A stretch of 61,210 nt of DNA from an uncultured Coprococcus sp. (GCA_934247115.1 CAKQIY010000015.1:1-61210); one strand, 5' to 3'. Shown: positions 16,483-25,794, counted from the stretch's first letter. The notes: generated by a model not told the origin, from the letters alone. Made by a program: numbers and translations.

Positions 16483-18264
16483 ATGGGCAGAAAAGACAGC
16501 ATTGCAGGAGACGGCAGGCGGGAACTTCAGAACGGGATAACCACGTTATTTCTTATATATATGGGGGCTGCATATCCCCTGATAATGCATGACAGATATT
16601 TTGATATAACACTTACAAAGTACAGGGCATTTTATATACCATTATGTATATATGCAGTGCTTATGGTCCTGGCAGTTCTGGTGGATGTCCTGTGGCGAGA
16701 TGAGAATTCCGGGAAGAAACAGCATAGATCTGCAGGGCGTGTGGGCGCTTCAGCGGGTGAAGTGCAGGACCATGGACTTATCGGCCACCTGAGAAGATTT
16801 TTGAATTCACATAATATCATGGTCATGGATATATTCATGGCAGCGTTTGTTCTGGCAAATGTGATCGCGTTCTTTATGTCAGGGAATAAGGCTGCAGCAT
16901 ATACCGGGGAAGAGGGCAGACGGTGTGGACTTCAGTTCATACTTCTGGCCTTGTTTCTGTATGTGTGCATGGCGAGATATTGCAGGATAAGGCGGTATGT
17001 TGCAGTGGTATTCCTGCTTGCCGGATCGTTTGTGGGGGTAGTTGGTATATGTCAGTTCCTGGGACATGATTTCCTTGGCCTCAGGGAAGGCTTGATGCAG
17101 AGTATAAGAAGCATATACATATCCACATTTGGCAATATCGATATATTTGCAAGCTTCCTGTGTGTACTGGTTCCGGTGGCAGCAGGAGCGTATATCAGTG
17201 CATCAGGCAATGAGAGCATAGTGATACGTATATGCGCTATGATAACTGTATTTATAGGAACAGGTGCGGTGATCATATCCAATGCCAACCTTGCATATGC
17301 AGGTGTGGGTGGTGCTATGATTGTGGCATGGATATGGGCGTCATACCGCGGGAGAATAAGAGAAATTGCAGATGTATGCCTGGTCATGGCATGCGGAATT
17401 CTGGCGATCAGCATTATACTGGGACAGAAGGACGGTGGATATTCGGAGCTTGACGGACTGAGCTGCTTTGTGAGTGACAGCCGGATGGCGTGGATAGTGT
17501 CAGTGGTCGTTCTCATTGTATGGGCGGTCATAAGGCTGGCTTCAAAGTGGACTGTGAAGTTCCGCGGAAAGGCAGCTCTTGCTGTATCGGTTGGCGTATC
17601 ACTTGCAGGCATCGTGACTGTTGTTATATATGCGGTGCACAACCACATGGGTATATTTTCATTTGAAGATTCCTGGGGAAACTACAGGGGTTTTGTGTGG
17701 AGGAGACTCATGGAGGCGTACAGTGATTTCAGTGTTCCACAGAGGCTGTTCGGTTATGGAAATGAATCAGTGAAGGCGATCATGACTGACAGGTACTATG
17801 ACGATATGATGAATACGGTGGGGGTTATATATGATAATGCTCACAATGAGTATCTGCAGTATCTGATAACCACCGGAATATTTGGCGCAGTGAGTTACGT
17901 AGGACTGCTGGTTACTACAGGTGGTGCTCTTGTGAGAACTGCGGTATCAGGAGCTGTGATGAATGAGAATGAAAGCATGAGCAGTCGATTCGCAGAAAAA
18001 AGATCAAAGGAGAAGATGACCTCGAGAGACTCAAAAACTATAAGAGGTTCAAAGACTGGGACTGGCTGGGAGTGCCTGCTTGGATATGCTGAGGATGAGG
18101 GCAGTGTGATAGCTGTTCTGCTCGGGATAACCGGGTATGCTGTTCAGGCATTTGTCAATCTGAATCAGTCGCTCACAACGCCATATATATTTCTGTTTAT
18201 AGCCATGGCAGGAGGACTGTGCCGCAGATACAGGTGTCGATCAGGAATCGGCGGCAGAAAATGA
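16483..18264 (+). CDS. O-antigen ligase/polymerase-like membrane protein
   Basis: 593 residues with about 12-14 predicted membrane segments. The region near residues 435-475, with FGYGNES followed by DNAHNEYLQYLITTG, is the large-loop motif of the O-antigen ligase/Wzy family (His-Asn followed by Glu-Tyr-Leu). A GIFGAVSYVGLL membrane segment follows directly. In a Gram-positive cell such proteins polymerise or attach surface polysaccharide or other glycans; the substrate here is unknown. A Lys/Arg/Ser-rich insertion (about 505-530) precedes the last membrane pair. AAAGGAG lies upstream of ATG 16483, 15 bases after cls. Confidence 0.82.
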   Translation: MGRKDSIAGDGRRELQNGITTLFLIYMGAAYPLIMHDRYFDITLTKYRAFYIPLCIYAVLMVLAVLVDVLWRDENSGKKQHRSAGRVGASAGEVQDHGLIGHLRRFLNSHNIMVMDIFMAAFVLANVIAFFMSGNKAAAYTGEEGRRCGLQFILLALFLYVCMARYCRIRRYVAVVFLLAGSFVGVVGICQFLGHDFLGLREGLMQSIRSIYISTFGNIDIFASFLCVLVPVAAGAYISASGNESIVIRICAMITVFIGTGAVIISNANLAYAGVGGAMIVAWIWASYRGRIREIADVCLVMACGILAISIILGQKDGGYSELDGLSCFVSDSRMAWIVSVVVLIVWAVIRLASKWTVKFRGKAALAVSVGVSLAGIVTVVIYAVHNHMGIFSFEDSWGNYRGFVWRRLMEAYSDFSVPQRLFGYGNESVKAIMTDRYYDDMMNTVGVIYDNAHNEYLQYLITTGIFGAVSYVGLLVTTGGALVRTAVSGAVMNENESMSSRFAEKRSKEKMTSRDSKTIRGSKTGTGWECLLGYAEDEGSVIAVLLGITGYAVQAFVNLNQSLTTPYIFLFIAMAGGLCRRYRCRSGIGGRK

Positions 18265-18324
18265 TGTGTGGAATATGATTTATAAGAAAATAAGGAAAAT
18301 AATACACGGAATTGTATGTAATAC

Positions 18325-18354
18325 TTGCCACAGCACATAGCAAAATGTTATAAT
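18325..18354 (+). promoter_or_regulatory. Promoter of tyrS
   Basis: TTGCCA (18325-18330) and TATAAT (18349-18354) with an 18-base spacer. The leader of about 60 bases is too short to hold a T-box, and none of the T-box elements is visible. Confidence 0.7.
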
Positions 18355-18417
18355 ATTTGCCTGTGTGGTGCTAGTGGGCTGCACATGATATAAAAAATAC
18401 AGGAGGTCTAGAGGGAC

Positions 18418-19638
18418 ATGCAGATTTATGACGAGCTTGTAGCCAGAGGGCTTATAGCGCAGACAACAGATGAAGATGAAATTAGAGATTTGGTAAATAA
18501 TGGTAAGGCAGTATTCTATATTGGCTTTGATCCGACTGCTGACAGCCTGCATGTAGGCCACTTCATGGCGCTCTGTCTGATGAAGAGACTTCAGATGGCA
18601 GGCAACAAGCCTATCGCGCTGATAGGTGGAGGTACAGCCATGATCGGTGATCCATCAGGCCGTACAGATATGAGACAGATGATGACAAAGGAGACTATCC
18701 AGCATAACGTTGACTGCTTCAAGAAGCAGATGAGCAAGTTCATAGACTTCTCAGAGGACAAGGCGCTTCTCGTCAACAATGCAGACTGGCTTCTCGACCT
18801 GAACTATGTAGATGTTCTCCGCGATGTTGGAGCATGCTTCTCAGTCAACAACATGCTTCGTGCAGAGTGCTACAAGCAGCGTATGGAGAAGGGACTCAGC
18901 TTCCTTGAGTTCAACTACATGATCATGCAGAGTTACGATTTCTACGCACTGTACCAGAAGTACGGCTGCAACATGCAGTTCGGCGGCGATGACCAGTGGA
19001 GCAATATGCTTGGTGGTACAGAGCTCATCAGAAGAAAGCTTGGCAAGGATGCATACGCCATGACCATCACACTTCTCCTCAACTCAGAGGGCAAGAAGAT
19101 GGGTAAGACACAGAAGGGTGCTGTATGGCTTGATCCTAACAAGACATCACCATTTGAGTTCTACCAGTACTGGAGAAATGTGGCAGATGCAGATGTTCTG
19201 AAGTGCATCCGTATGCTCACATTCCTTCCACTTGAGGAGATAGATAAGATGGATAGCTGGGAGGGCAGCCAGCTCAACCAGGCAAAGGAGATCCTTGCAT
19301 ACGAGCTTACAAAGCTTGTACACGGCGAGGAGGAGGCTGTGAAGGCTCAGGAGAGTGCAAGAGCACTGTTCTCCAAGGGTGTTGCAGCAGACATGCCATC
19401 AGTAACACTCACAGCAGATGACTTCAAGGACGGCGCCATCGATATCGTGTCAGTTCTCGTTAAGTCAGGTCTTGTTACATCACGTAACGAGGGCAGACGT
19501 GCCGTAGAGCAGGGCGGTGTTGCTGTGGACGGCGAGAAGATCGCAGATGTCCAGATTACAATTCCAGAGGAGAAGTTCGACGGAGAGGGCGTTGTTGTGA
19601 GACGTGGTAAGAAGAACTTCAGGAAGGTTAGTAAGTAA
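18418..19638 (+). CDS. tyrS: Tyrosyl-tRNA synthetase
   Basis: 406-residue class I aminoacyl-tRNA synthetase that charges tRNA-Tyr. The HIGH motif appears as HVGH (from His45) and the KMSKS motif as KMGKT (227-231). The tyrosine-binding text GGDDQWSNMLGG is present, and the C-terminal S4-like RNA-binding domain (about 335-400, TSRNEGRRAVEQGGVAVDGE) is complete. AGGAGG at 18401-18406 precedes the ATG. Codon use is visibly biased to a few preferred codons, as expected for a highly expressed gene. It is a single-gene unit with its own promoter and terminator. Confidence 0.97.
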   Translation: MQIYDELVARGLIAQTTDEDEIRDLVNNGKAVFYIGFDPTADSLHVGHFMALCLMKRLQMAGNKPIALIGGGTAMIGDPSGRTDMRQMMTKETIQHNVDCFKKQMSKFIDFSEDKALLVNNADWLLDLNYVDVLRDVGACFSVNNMLRAECYKQRMEKGLSFLEFNYMIMQSYDFYALYQKYGCNMQFGGDDQWSNMLGGTELIRRKLGKDAYAMTITLLLNSEGKKMGKTQKGAVWLDPNKTSPFEFYQYWRNVADADVLKCIRMLTFLPLEEIDKMDSWEGSQLNQAKEILAYELTKLVHGEEEAVKAQESARALFSKGVAADMPSVTLTADDFKDGAIDIVSVLVKSGLVTSRNEGRRAVEQGGVAVDGEKIADVQITIPEEKFDGEGVVVRRGKKNFRKVSK

Positions 19639-19688
19639 GAGACTTTGACGCTTTGAGTGATATCAAGGCGAATGGCCAGTGGTTATTC

Positions 19689-19718
19689 AAAAAGGGAAGC
19701 GATGAGCTTCCCTTTTTT
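19689..19718 (+). terminator. Terminator of tyrS
   Basis: GGGAAGC (19694-19700) pairs with GCTTCCC (19706-19712), followed by six T. It lies 50 bases after the tyrS stop, so the open frame that runs through it upstream of 19773 is not coding. Confidence 0.88.
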
Positions 19719-19772
19719 ATAACTTCTGTTATTATATATGATAATAGTGAAGGAGTCAGAAATATTAAATAT

Positions 19773-20276
19773 ATGAAAAAGTATAACGAGAATAATATAA
19801 GAGACAACTATCATAAATTGACTAAAATCCTTATCTCACGCAACCTAACAATCACAACCATGGAATCCGCCACCTCAGGTCAGATAGCTTCCCTCATCAC
19901 CGACACGGAAGGATCATCCGCAGTGCTGAAAGGGGCATTTATCACCTACTGCAATGAGGCGAAGATCATGCAGGGGGTTCCTGCAGAGGTTATAGACAAG
20001 TATACAGTCTATTCAAAGGAAACCGCAGGTTCAATGGCGCAGGCGTGTAGAAAGGCATATAATGCGAATATAGGGATCGGCGTGACTGGAACCATGGGCA
20101 ATGTGGATCCGGCAAATCCGGAGGCCTCAGTTCCGGGACAGGTATACTTTGCCATAGATATAGATGGTGATGTGGAAGAGTATTATGTGGAGCTCCCACC
20201 TCAGCCGACCAGGCTTGCGTATAAGCTGGCGGTGGCGGAGGAGATATATGAGGAGCTTGTGAAGAGACTGGAATAA
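19773..20276 (+). CDS. CinA C-terminal-like (PncC-type) amidase
   Basis: Stand-alone CinA C-terminal domain, about 167 residues from ATG 19773. The frame is open further upstream to 19653, but that part spans the tyrS terminator. AAGGAG at 19750-19755 is 17 bases from this ATG but only eight from an in-frame ATT at 19764, so the exact start is uncertain. The conserved ESCTGG motif is replaced by ESATSGQIAS, while GSSAVLKGAFITY, YSKETAG and IGVTGTMG-PANP match the family. Established knowledge: PncC enzymes deamidate nicotinamide mononucleotide in NAD recycling. The altered ESCTGG motif leaves the activity open. It is followed 26 bases later by the phosphoesterase. Confidence 0.83.
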   Translation: MKKYNENNIRDNYHKLTKILISRNLTITTMESATSGQIASLITDTEGSSAVLKGAFITYCNEAKIMQGVPAEVIDKYTVYSKETAGSMAQACRKAYNANIGIGVTGTMGNVDPANPEASVPGQVYFAIDIDGDVEEYYVELPPQPTRLAYKLAVAEEIYEELVKRLE

Positions 20277-20302
20277 TATAACGATTGTCAAAGGAAGAAT
20301 AA

Positions 20303-21022
20303 ATGTTATATCTCATATCCGACATCCACGGGGATGTCATAGCATTCAGAAAAATGTTGAAAAAGATAAGCTTTAATCCATCCACTGACCACATGATAGT
20401 CATGGGTGACATATTCGACTGGAACGATGAGGGAATTTCTCTTCTTGAGTTTATGTCGGATTATCTTGTGGATGGTTCCATGCAGCTCATAAAGGGCAAC
20501 CATGAACTGTTTGCCCAGATGTACATAGAGGGAAGTATGTCAGAGAGACAGTGGATCATATTCGGCGGTGGTGGAACAGTCAGAGATATCAAGAGGCTCA
20601 ATGTGGATGAACAGATGAAGCTGCACGGGTATCTGGCTCATCTGCCACATTACACAGAGATACATTCGCCAAAGTTCGGAGATTGTGTTGTCACCCATCC
20701 GGGCATTCATTGCGGTTCGTACATTAGAAATGCGGACAGGACGATCAACATTACCGAGTCCATAACAAATGCAGCGAGAAGAGATGAGTACAGATTTCTC
20801 ATCTCACCTGATATCCACAATGTTCCGTTTTCGGATAAGAAGGCATTTGACAGGTATGTGTTCTGCGGACATGTGACGACGAACAGGCTTAATGAAGATC
20901 ATTCCTACGACGTTTACGTGACACCTTACTATATGGATCTCGACTGTGGAAATGGAGAGAGATACAGGGGCGGAAAGCTGGCATGCTACTGCGTGGATGA
21001 GGACAGTATTTTTTATATATGA
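20303..21022 (+). CDS. Calcineurin-like metallophosphoesterase
   Basis: 239 residues. The metal-binding motifs of the family are present in order: DIHGD (7-11), GDIFDW (35-40), GNHE (65-68), a later His in VTHPGIHC (about 130-137) and CGHVTTNR (about 192-199). The size and layout resemble bacterial Ser/Thr phosphatases of the PrpA/ApaH-like group. The natural substrate cannot be read from sequence. ATG 20303 follows AGGAAGAAT. The gene sits after the CinA-like gene, probably in the same transcript, and ends before a terminator at 21103. Confidence 0.88.
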   Translation: MLYLISDIHGDVIAFRKMLKKISFNPSTDHMIVMGDIFDWNDEGISLLEFMSDYLVDGSMQLIKGNHELFAQMYIEGSMSERQWIIFGGGGTVRDIKRLNVDEQMKLHGYLAHLPHYTEIHSPKFGDCVVTHPGIHCGSYIRNADRTINITESITNAARRDEYRFLISPDIHNVPFSDKKAFDRYVFCGHVTTNRLNEDHSYDVYVTPYYMDLDCGNGERYRGGKLACYCVDEDSIFYI

Positions 21023-21102
21023 GATTTTTTTTAAATTAGGGGTTGATTTTTGAAAGAATATGGAGTATTTTATATTCAACAATTAGATGATACGAAATGG
21101 AC

Positions 21103-21142
21103 AAAGGTGTTCTCAAGAAGGAGGACACCTTTCTCTTTTTTT
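21103..21142 (+). terminator. Terminator upstream of glnN
   Basis: AAAGGTGTTCTC pairs with GAGGACACCTTT (ends at 21132), followed by CTCTTTTTTT. It separates the phosphoesterase transcript from glnN. Confidence 0.85.
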
Positions 21143-21203
21143 GAGGATACGTTAAGGATTCATTTTTGATCAAATTTATTTATCATGAAAAGGAGTAGTA
21201 ATT

Positions 21204-23312
21204 ATGATGAACAAAATTTCAGCCGTATTTGGCTCACACGTATTCTCAGATCAGGTCATGAGAGAAAGACTTCCAAAGGCAGTTTACAAGTCACTCAAGG
21301 CGACTATTGACAAGGGCGAGCCTCTCGATACATCAATCGCAGATTCAGTTGCAGCAGCCATGAAGGAATGGGCAATGGAGCTTGGTGCAACACATTATAC
21401 ACATTGGTTCCAGCCACTTACAGAGACAACAGCAGAGAAGCACGACTCATTCGTAAGCACAGTCGGTGATGGCGGCGTTATCCTCCAGTTCACAGGCAAG
21501 GAGCTCATCAAGTCGGAGCCGGATGCTTCATCATTCCCTTCAGGCGGTCTTCGTGAGACATGTGCTGCAAGAGGATATACAGCATGGGATTGTACATCAC
21601 CAGCATTTGTAAAGACAACGGATGAGGGAACATGTATCCTCTGCATCCCGGCAGCATTCACATCATATACAGGAGAGTCACTTGACTACAAGACACCTCT
21701 TCTCCGTTCAATGGATGCCATCAGCAAGGAAGCCCTTAAGGCTCTTGCAATGTTCGGCAACACAACAGCCAAGAAAGTTACTGCATCAGTTGGCCCTGAG
21801 CAGGAGTATTTCCTGATCGACAAGAAGAAATTTGCAAAGAGAACAGATCTTAAGCTCTGTGGACGTACACTTTTCGGAGCAATGCCTCCAAAGGGACAGG
21901 AGCTTGACGATCAGTATTTCGCAGCAATCAAGGATAAGATCGCATCATACATGACAGAGCTGAACGAGGAGCTGTGGAAGTATGGTATCCTTGCCAAGAC
22001 ACAGCACAACGAGGTTGCTCCTGCACAGCATGAGCTTGCTCCAATCTTCTCAACAACCAACATCGCTACAGATCAGAACCATCTGGTTATGGCGACTATG
22101 AAGAAGATCGCTGCAAAGCATGACCTTGAGTGTGTACTCCATGAGAAGCCATTTGCCGGTGTAAATGGTTCAGGTAAGCACAACAACTGGTCGATCTCAA
22201 CAGACGAGGGCGAGAACCTCATCGATCCAGGCAAGCATCCTGAGACAAATCTTCAGTTCCAGTTCTTCCTGGCAGCAGTCCTGGCAGCAGTAGATAACAA
22301 CGCTGAGCTTCTGAGACTTTCCGCTTCATCAGCAGGAAATGATCACAGACTTGGAGCTAACGAGGCACCTCCAGCAATCATCTCAGCATTCCTTGGAGAG
22401 CAGCTCCAGTCGATCGTTGAGCAGATCATCGAGAAGGGTGAGGCTACAGAGTCACCAAAGGGCAAGACATATGTATCAGGTGCATCAACACTTCCTACAT
22501 TTACAATGGATGCCACAGATAGAAACAGAACATCACCATTTGCATTCACAGGTAATAAGTTCGAGTTCAGAATGGTTGGTTCAACACAGTCCATCGCATT
22601 CCCAATGATGGTACTCAATACAATAGTTGCAGATCAGATCAAGAAGATGACAGACGAGCTTGAGGGCGCTGACGATTTCGAGACAGCATGCAAGGCACTC
22701 ATCAGAAGAGAACTCACAGCACATCAGAGAATCATTTTCAATGGCAATGGTTACTCAGATGAGTGGGTTGAGGAGGCAGCAAAGCGTGGTCTTCCAAATA
22801 TCAAGTGCATGGTTGATGCTGTTCCTTATCTTGCAGCAGACAAGAGTGTTAAGATCTTTGAGGATCTTGGAGTTATGGATAAGGCAGAGCTTGAGGCGAG
22901 AGCTGATGTAATGCTTGAGAACTATGCAAAGAAGATCAACATCGAGGCACTCACCATGATAGAGATGTCTAATGAGGAGATCATTCCTGCAGTTATGGAA
23001 TATCAGGCAGAGCTTGCAAAGGGTGCAGCTGAGATCAAGGCTCTTGGAATTGATCCTACAGTTCAGGTATCACTTTTGAACACTATCTCAGAGAAGCTCA
23101 CAGAGCTCAAGAGCGCTACAGTAGCCCTTGAGGAGCTGGTTACAAAGGCAGCAGATTACGAGGGAGATACAGAGGCTTGGGCTAAGTACTTCCACAACAC
23201 AGTATTTGCAGCATTTGACACAGTGAGAAAGCCTGCTGATGAACTTGAAAAGGAACTTCCAAAGACAGCTTGGCCATTCCCAACATACGAGCAGCTGTTA
23301 TTCGAGCAGTAA
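21204..23312 (+). CDS. glnN: Glutamine synthetase type III
   Basis: 702-residue GSIII, the long form of the ammonia-assimilating enzyme that makes glutamine from glutamate, ammonia and ATP. The N-terminal MNKISAVFGSHVFSDQVMRE is characteristic of GSIII. The catalytic core shows GPEQEYFLID, KTQHNEVAPAQHELAP, NGSGKHNNWS and RTSPFAFTGNKFEFR, all complete. AAAGGAG at 21189-21195 precedes ATG 21204; a second ATG follows at 21207. The strong codon bias suggests high expression. It is a single-gene unit between terminators. No clear promoter pair was found in the 60 bases upstream, and no riboswitch was recognised. Confidence 0.97.
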   Translation: MMNKISAVFGSHVFSDQVMRERLPKAVYKSLKATIDKGEPLDTSIADSVAAAMKEWAMELGATHYTHWFQPLTETTAEKHDSFVSTVGDGGVILQFTGKELIKSEPDASSFPSGGLRETCAARGYTAWDCTSPAFVKTTDEGTCILCIPAAFTSYTGESLDYKTPLLRSMDAISKEALKALAMFGNTTAKKVTASVGPEQEYFLIDKKKFAKRTDLKLCGRTLFGAMPPKGQELDDQYFAAIKDKIASYMTELNEELWKYGILAKTQHNEVAPAQHELAPIFSTTNIATDQNHLVMATMKKIAAKHDLECVLHEKPFAGVNGSGKHNNWSISTDEGENLIDPGKHPETNLQFQFFLAAVLAAVDNNAELLRLSASSAGNDHRLGANEAPPAIISAFLGEQLQSIVEQIIEKGEATESPKGKTYVSGASTLPTFTMDATDRNRTSPFAFTGNKFEFRMVGSTQSIAFPMMVLNTIVADQIKKMTDELEGADDFETACKALIRRELTAHQRIIFNGNGYSDEWVEEAAKRGLPNIKCMVDAVPYLAADKSVKIFEDLGVMDKAELEARADVMLENYAKKINIEALTMIEMSNEEIIPAVMEYQAELAKGAAEIKALGIDPTVQVSLLNTISEKLTELKSATVALEELVTKAADYEGDTEAWAKYFHNTVFAAFDTVRKPADELEKELPKTAWPFPTYEQLLFEQ

Positions 23313-23364
23313 GACATAGATTGAGTTTGCTAATCCTACTAAATTCTATATAAAATAGCTTAGA

Positions 23365-23403
23365 GGCATCCTGTCTGCGCATGTCGCAGGCGGGGTGCTT
23401 TTT
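23365..23403 (+). terminator. Terminator of glnN
   Basis: GCATCC-G-CTGCG pairs imperfectly with CGCAG-C-GGGTGC across a CATG loop, followed by TTTTTG. Confidence 0.8.
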
Positions 23404-23413
23404 GCGCGTTATA

Positions 23414-23473
23414 ATCCCGTCAAGCGCGCACATGCGAGAGCTTGCTCGCGGCATGCAGCGCATTTGACGGGAT
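23414..23473. repeat. 60-bp GC-rich inverted repeat
   Basis: ATCCCGTCAA (23414-23423) and its perfect complement TTGACGGGAT (23464-23473) enclose 40 bases that are themselves self-complementary in blocks (GCGC, CATG, GCGAG/CTCGC). It would fold into one long imperfect hairpin. The base composition is clearly richer in G+C than the flanking genes. It has no T-tract and lies just past the glnN terminator, so it is not a simple terminator. It resembles REP/MITE-like intergenic elements; its copy number elsewhere is unknown. Confidence 0.75.
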
Positions 23474-23538
23474 GACGCGACATGAACACGAAGGCCGATA
23501 GGCCGGAGTGTGAATGCCGCGTAGAATTGCGGGAGCAC

Positions 23539-23634
23539 GAAGTGCGAAGCAATTCGGTATTAACGCGCAATGCGTGTGGAGAAGTGCGAAGCAATTCGGT
23601 ATTAACGCGCAATGCGTGTGGAGAAGTGCGAAGC
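23539..23634. repeat. 42-bp direct tandem repeat, two copies plus a partial third
   Basis: A 42-base unit starting GAAGTGCGAAGCAATTCGG occurs at 23539-23580 and 23581-23622 without a mismatch; a third copy breaks off after 12 bases (23623-23634). The unit carries palindromic pieces (CGCGCAATGCG). Open frames crossing it on both strands are repeat-driven and not supported as genes. Confidence 0.9.
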
Positions 23635-23653
23635 GGAGGAGCAGGCACCTCCG
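23634..23653. repeat. Small GC-rich hairpin
   Basis: CGGAGG (23634-23639) and CCTCCG (23648-23653) close an eight-base loop directly after the tandem repeat and before the topB promoter. It is probably the right end of the same GC-rich element, which spans about 23404-23675. Confidence 0.6.
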
Positions 23654-23660
23654 TCCCCAC

Positions 23661-23689
23661 TTGCCCCCCTCCGCAAATTCTGCTATTAT
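23661..23689 (+). promoter_or_regulatory. Candidate promoter of topB
   Basis: TTGCCC (23661-23666) and TATTAT (23684-23689) with a 17-base spacer. The -35 box lies at the edge of the GC-rich repeat element, so the element could influence topB expression. Confidence 0.5.
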
Positions 23690-23745
23690 ATACAAATGTG
23701 TTGTGATGTATTTTAGGGCGTATGCCACCAGAATAGGAGCATAAT

Positions 23746-25794
23746 TTGAAGAATTTATATATAGCAGAGAAGCCCAGCGTGGCGAGGCAGTTTGCCGACG
23801 TGCTGGGAGTGAAGGGCAATGCGGGAAATGGTTATCTGGAGTCGGATACAGCGGTTGTCACATGGTGTGTCGGACATCTGGTAACCATGAGTTACCCGGA
23901 TGTCTACGATCCGGATCTAAAGAAGTGGAGCCTTTCGACCATACCTTTTATTCCAACTGAATATAAGTATGAAGTCCTTCCGGACACAAAGAAGCAGTTC
24001 AATATAGTTGCGGGACTGCTTACCCGCGATGACATAGGTTGTATCTATGTGGCGACGGATTCAGGACGGGAGGGAGAATATATATACAGACTGGTGGATT
24101 CCATGGCTCACGTAACCGGTAAGGAGAAGCGCCGTGTGTGGATCGATTCACAGACAGAGGAGGAGATTCTCAGGGGAATCCGGGAGGCGAAGCCACTCTC
24201 AGAGTACGACAGTCTCAGTGATGCAGCGTACCTTAGAGCCCAGGAGGATTACCTTATGGGTATAAACTTTTCAAGGGCGCTGTCGCTGAAGTTTTCGAAT
24301 GTCGTCCAGAGGTATCTCGGCATGGACAGATGTGTCATAGCCGTGGGCCGTGTCATGACCTGTGTCCTCGGGATCATAGTGAAGAGAGAGCGTGAGATCA
24401 GGGAGTTTGTAAAGACTCCGTTCTACAGACTTGTTGCGAATGTAGGAGAGGGAGGACAGACATTTGACGCAGAATGGAAGGCAGTGAAGGGTACGAAGTA
24501 TTTCGAGTCGCCGCTTCTGTATAAGGAGAATGGATTTAAGGAGAGACCAGCAGCGGAGCAGCTTCTGGCCGAGTTGAAGGCCGGAGAACCTGAGGCAGAG
24601 GCCCAGGCTGTGGAGCGCAAGAAAGAGAAGAAACAGCCGCCGATGCTGTACAATCTGGCTGAGCTTCAGAATGACTGTTCATCTCTTTTCAAGATCAGCC
24701 CGTCTGATACCCTCAAGATAGTTCAGGAGCTCTACGAGAAGAAGCTGGTAACCTATCCGAGAACAGATGCCAGAGTTTTGTCAACAGCAGTGGCAAAGGA
24801 GATAGGACGGAACATATCGGGACTTAAGAATTTCCAGCCTGTGGCAGAATTTGCACAGGGAGCCATGGATAGTGGAACATATAAAGGAATCGCAAAGACG
24901 AAATACGTGAATGACAAGCAGATCACCGACCATTACGCCATCATACCTACCGGACAGGGATTTGGAGCGCTGAGAAGTCTTGCACCTACAGCTCTCAAGG
25001 TATATGAGATCATATGCAGGAGATTCCTCAGCATATTCTATCCTGCAGCGGAGTACCAGAAGGTTGCAATGACACTCTCCAAGAACGGAGAAAAGCTTTT
25101 TGCCAACTTCAAATATCTGATAAATGACGGCTATCTCAAGGTGGCTGCCAACAGCTTTTCCAAGAAGAAGGACGACGTGAAGTACAGTCCCGAATTTATA
25201 GCAAGACTTGCAAAGATAAAGAAGGGGGACAAGCTGAGCGTCCAGGGAATCGACATAAAGGAAGGTGAGACATCCCCGCCTAAGAGATACAACTCAGGAT
25301 CATTGATCCTGACCATGGAGAATGCTGGACAGTTTATTGAGGATGAGGCGCTTAGAGAGCAGATCAAGGGTGCCGGTATTGGAACCAGTGCGACAAGAGA
25401 CGGGATCATCACCAAGCTGGAGAAGAACAAATATATATCACTGAACAAGAAGACTCAGATAGTGACTCCGACATTTCTTGGAGAGATAATATATGATATA
25501 GTGTATTATTCCATCAATGGTCTGCTGAGAGCAGACCTGACGGCAAGCTGGGAAAAGGGGCTTGAAGGTGTGGCTGAGGGGCAGATATCCAAGCAGGAAT
25601 ACACGGACAAGATGACTACATTTGTCACCAAATACACAAATCTTGTGAAGCAGATACAGAACCAGAATGGAATAACCGGGGTATTCGACAAAACGAAGGT
25701 GTTCTACGCCAAGGGCGGCGGTACCCAGAAGAAGGATGCCAAGGCTCCGGCCAGAACAGGCTCAAAGCCTGAGAAGAATGCGGATACTCAGTGA
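23746..25794 (+). CDS. topB: DNA topoisomerase III
   Basis: 682-residue type IA topoisomerase that relaxes and decatenates DNA by single-strand passage. The TTG start at 23746 follows AGGAGC. The Toprim domain is at the N-terminus (EKPSVARQFADVLG, then ATDSGREGE near 105-113). The catalytic tyrosine is Tyr337 in TYPRTDARVL, and GIGTSATRDGI (about 545-555) is the conserved C-terminal core motif. The chain ends with a short Lys/Ala-rich tail and no zinc finger, as in many Firmicutes TopB proteins. Confidence 0.96.
   Translation: MKNLYIAEKPSVARQFADVLGVKGNAGNGYLESDTAVVTWCVGHLVTMSYPDVYDPDLKKWSLSTIPFIPTEYKYEVLPDTKKQFNIVAGLLTRDDIGCIYVATDSGREGEYIYRLVDSMAHVTGKEKRRVWIDSQTEEEILRGIREAKPLSEYDSLSDAAYLRAQEDYLMGINFSRALSLKFSNVVQRYLGMDRCVIAVGRVMTCVLGIIVKREREIREFVKTPFYRLVANVGEGGQTFDAEWKAVKGTKYFESPLLYKENGFKERPAAEQLLAELKAGEPEAEAQAVERKKEKKQPPMLYNLAELQNDCSSLFKISPSDTLKIVQELYEKKLVTYPRTDARVLSTAVAKEIGRNISGLKNFQPVAEFAQGAMDSGTYKGIAKTKYVNDKQITDHYAIIPTGQGFGALRSLAPTALKVYEIICRRFLSIFYPAAEYQKVAMTLSKNGEKLFANFKYLINDGYLKVAANSFSKKKDDVKYSPEFIARLAKIKKGDKLSVQGIDIKEGETSPPKRYNSGSLILTMENAGQFIEDEALREQIKGAGIGTSATRDGIITKLEKNKYISLNKKTQIVTPTFLGEIIYDIVYYSINGLLRADLTASWEKGLEGVAEGQISKQEYTDKMTTFVTKYTNLVKQIQNQNGITGVFDKTKVFYAKGGGTQKKDAKAPARTGSKPEKNADTQ

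Noticed and set aside
18355..18417. Possible T-box before tyrS
   Set aside because: The leader is only about 60 bases and has none of the T-box sequence elements.
19653..19772. Upstream extension of the CinA-like gene
   Set aside because: It contains the tyrS terminator and the resulting residues do not resemble the family.
21050..21169. 39-codon open frame starting TTG with a plausible upstream AGGGG
   Set aside because: It runs through the terminator hairpin at 21103-21142, and no family resemblance is visible.
23482..23744. Open frames on both strands across the GC-rich repeat element
   Set aside because: The frames stay open because the tandem unit is 42 bases, a multiple of three; the translations are low-complexity and lack RBS support.
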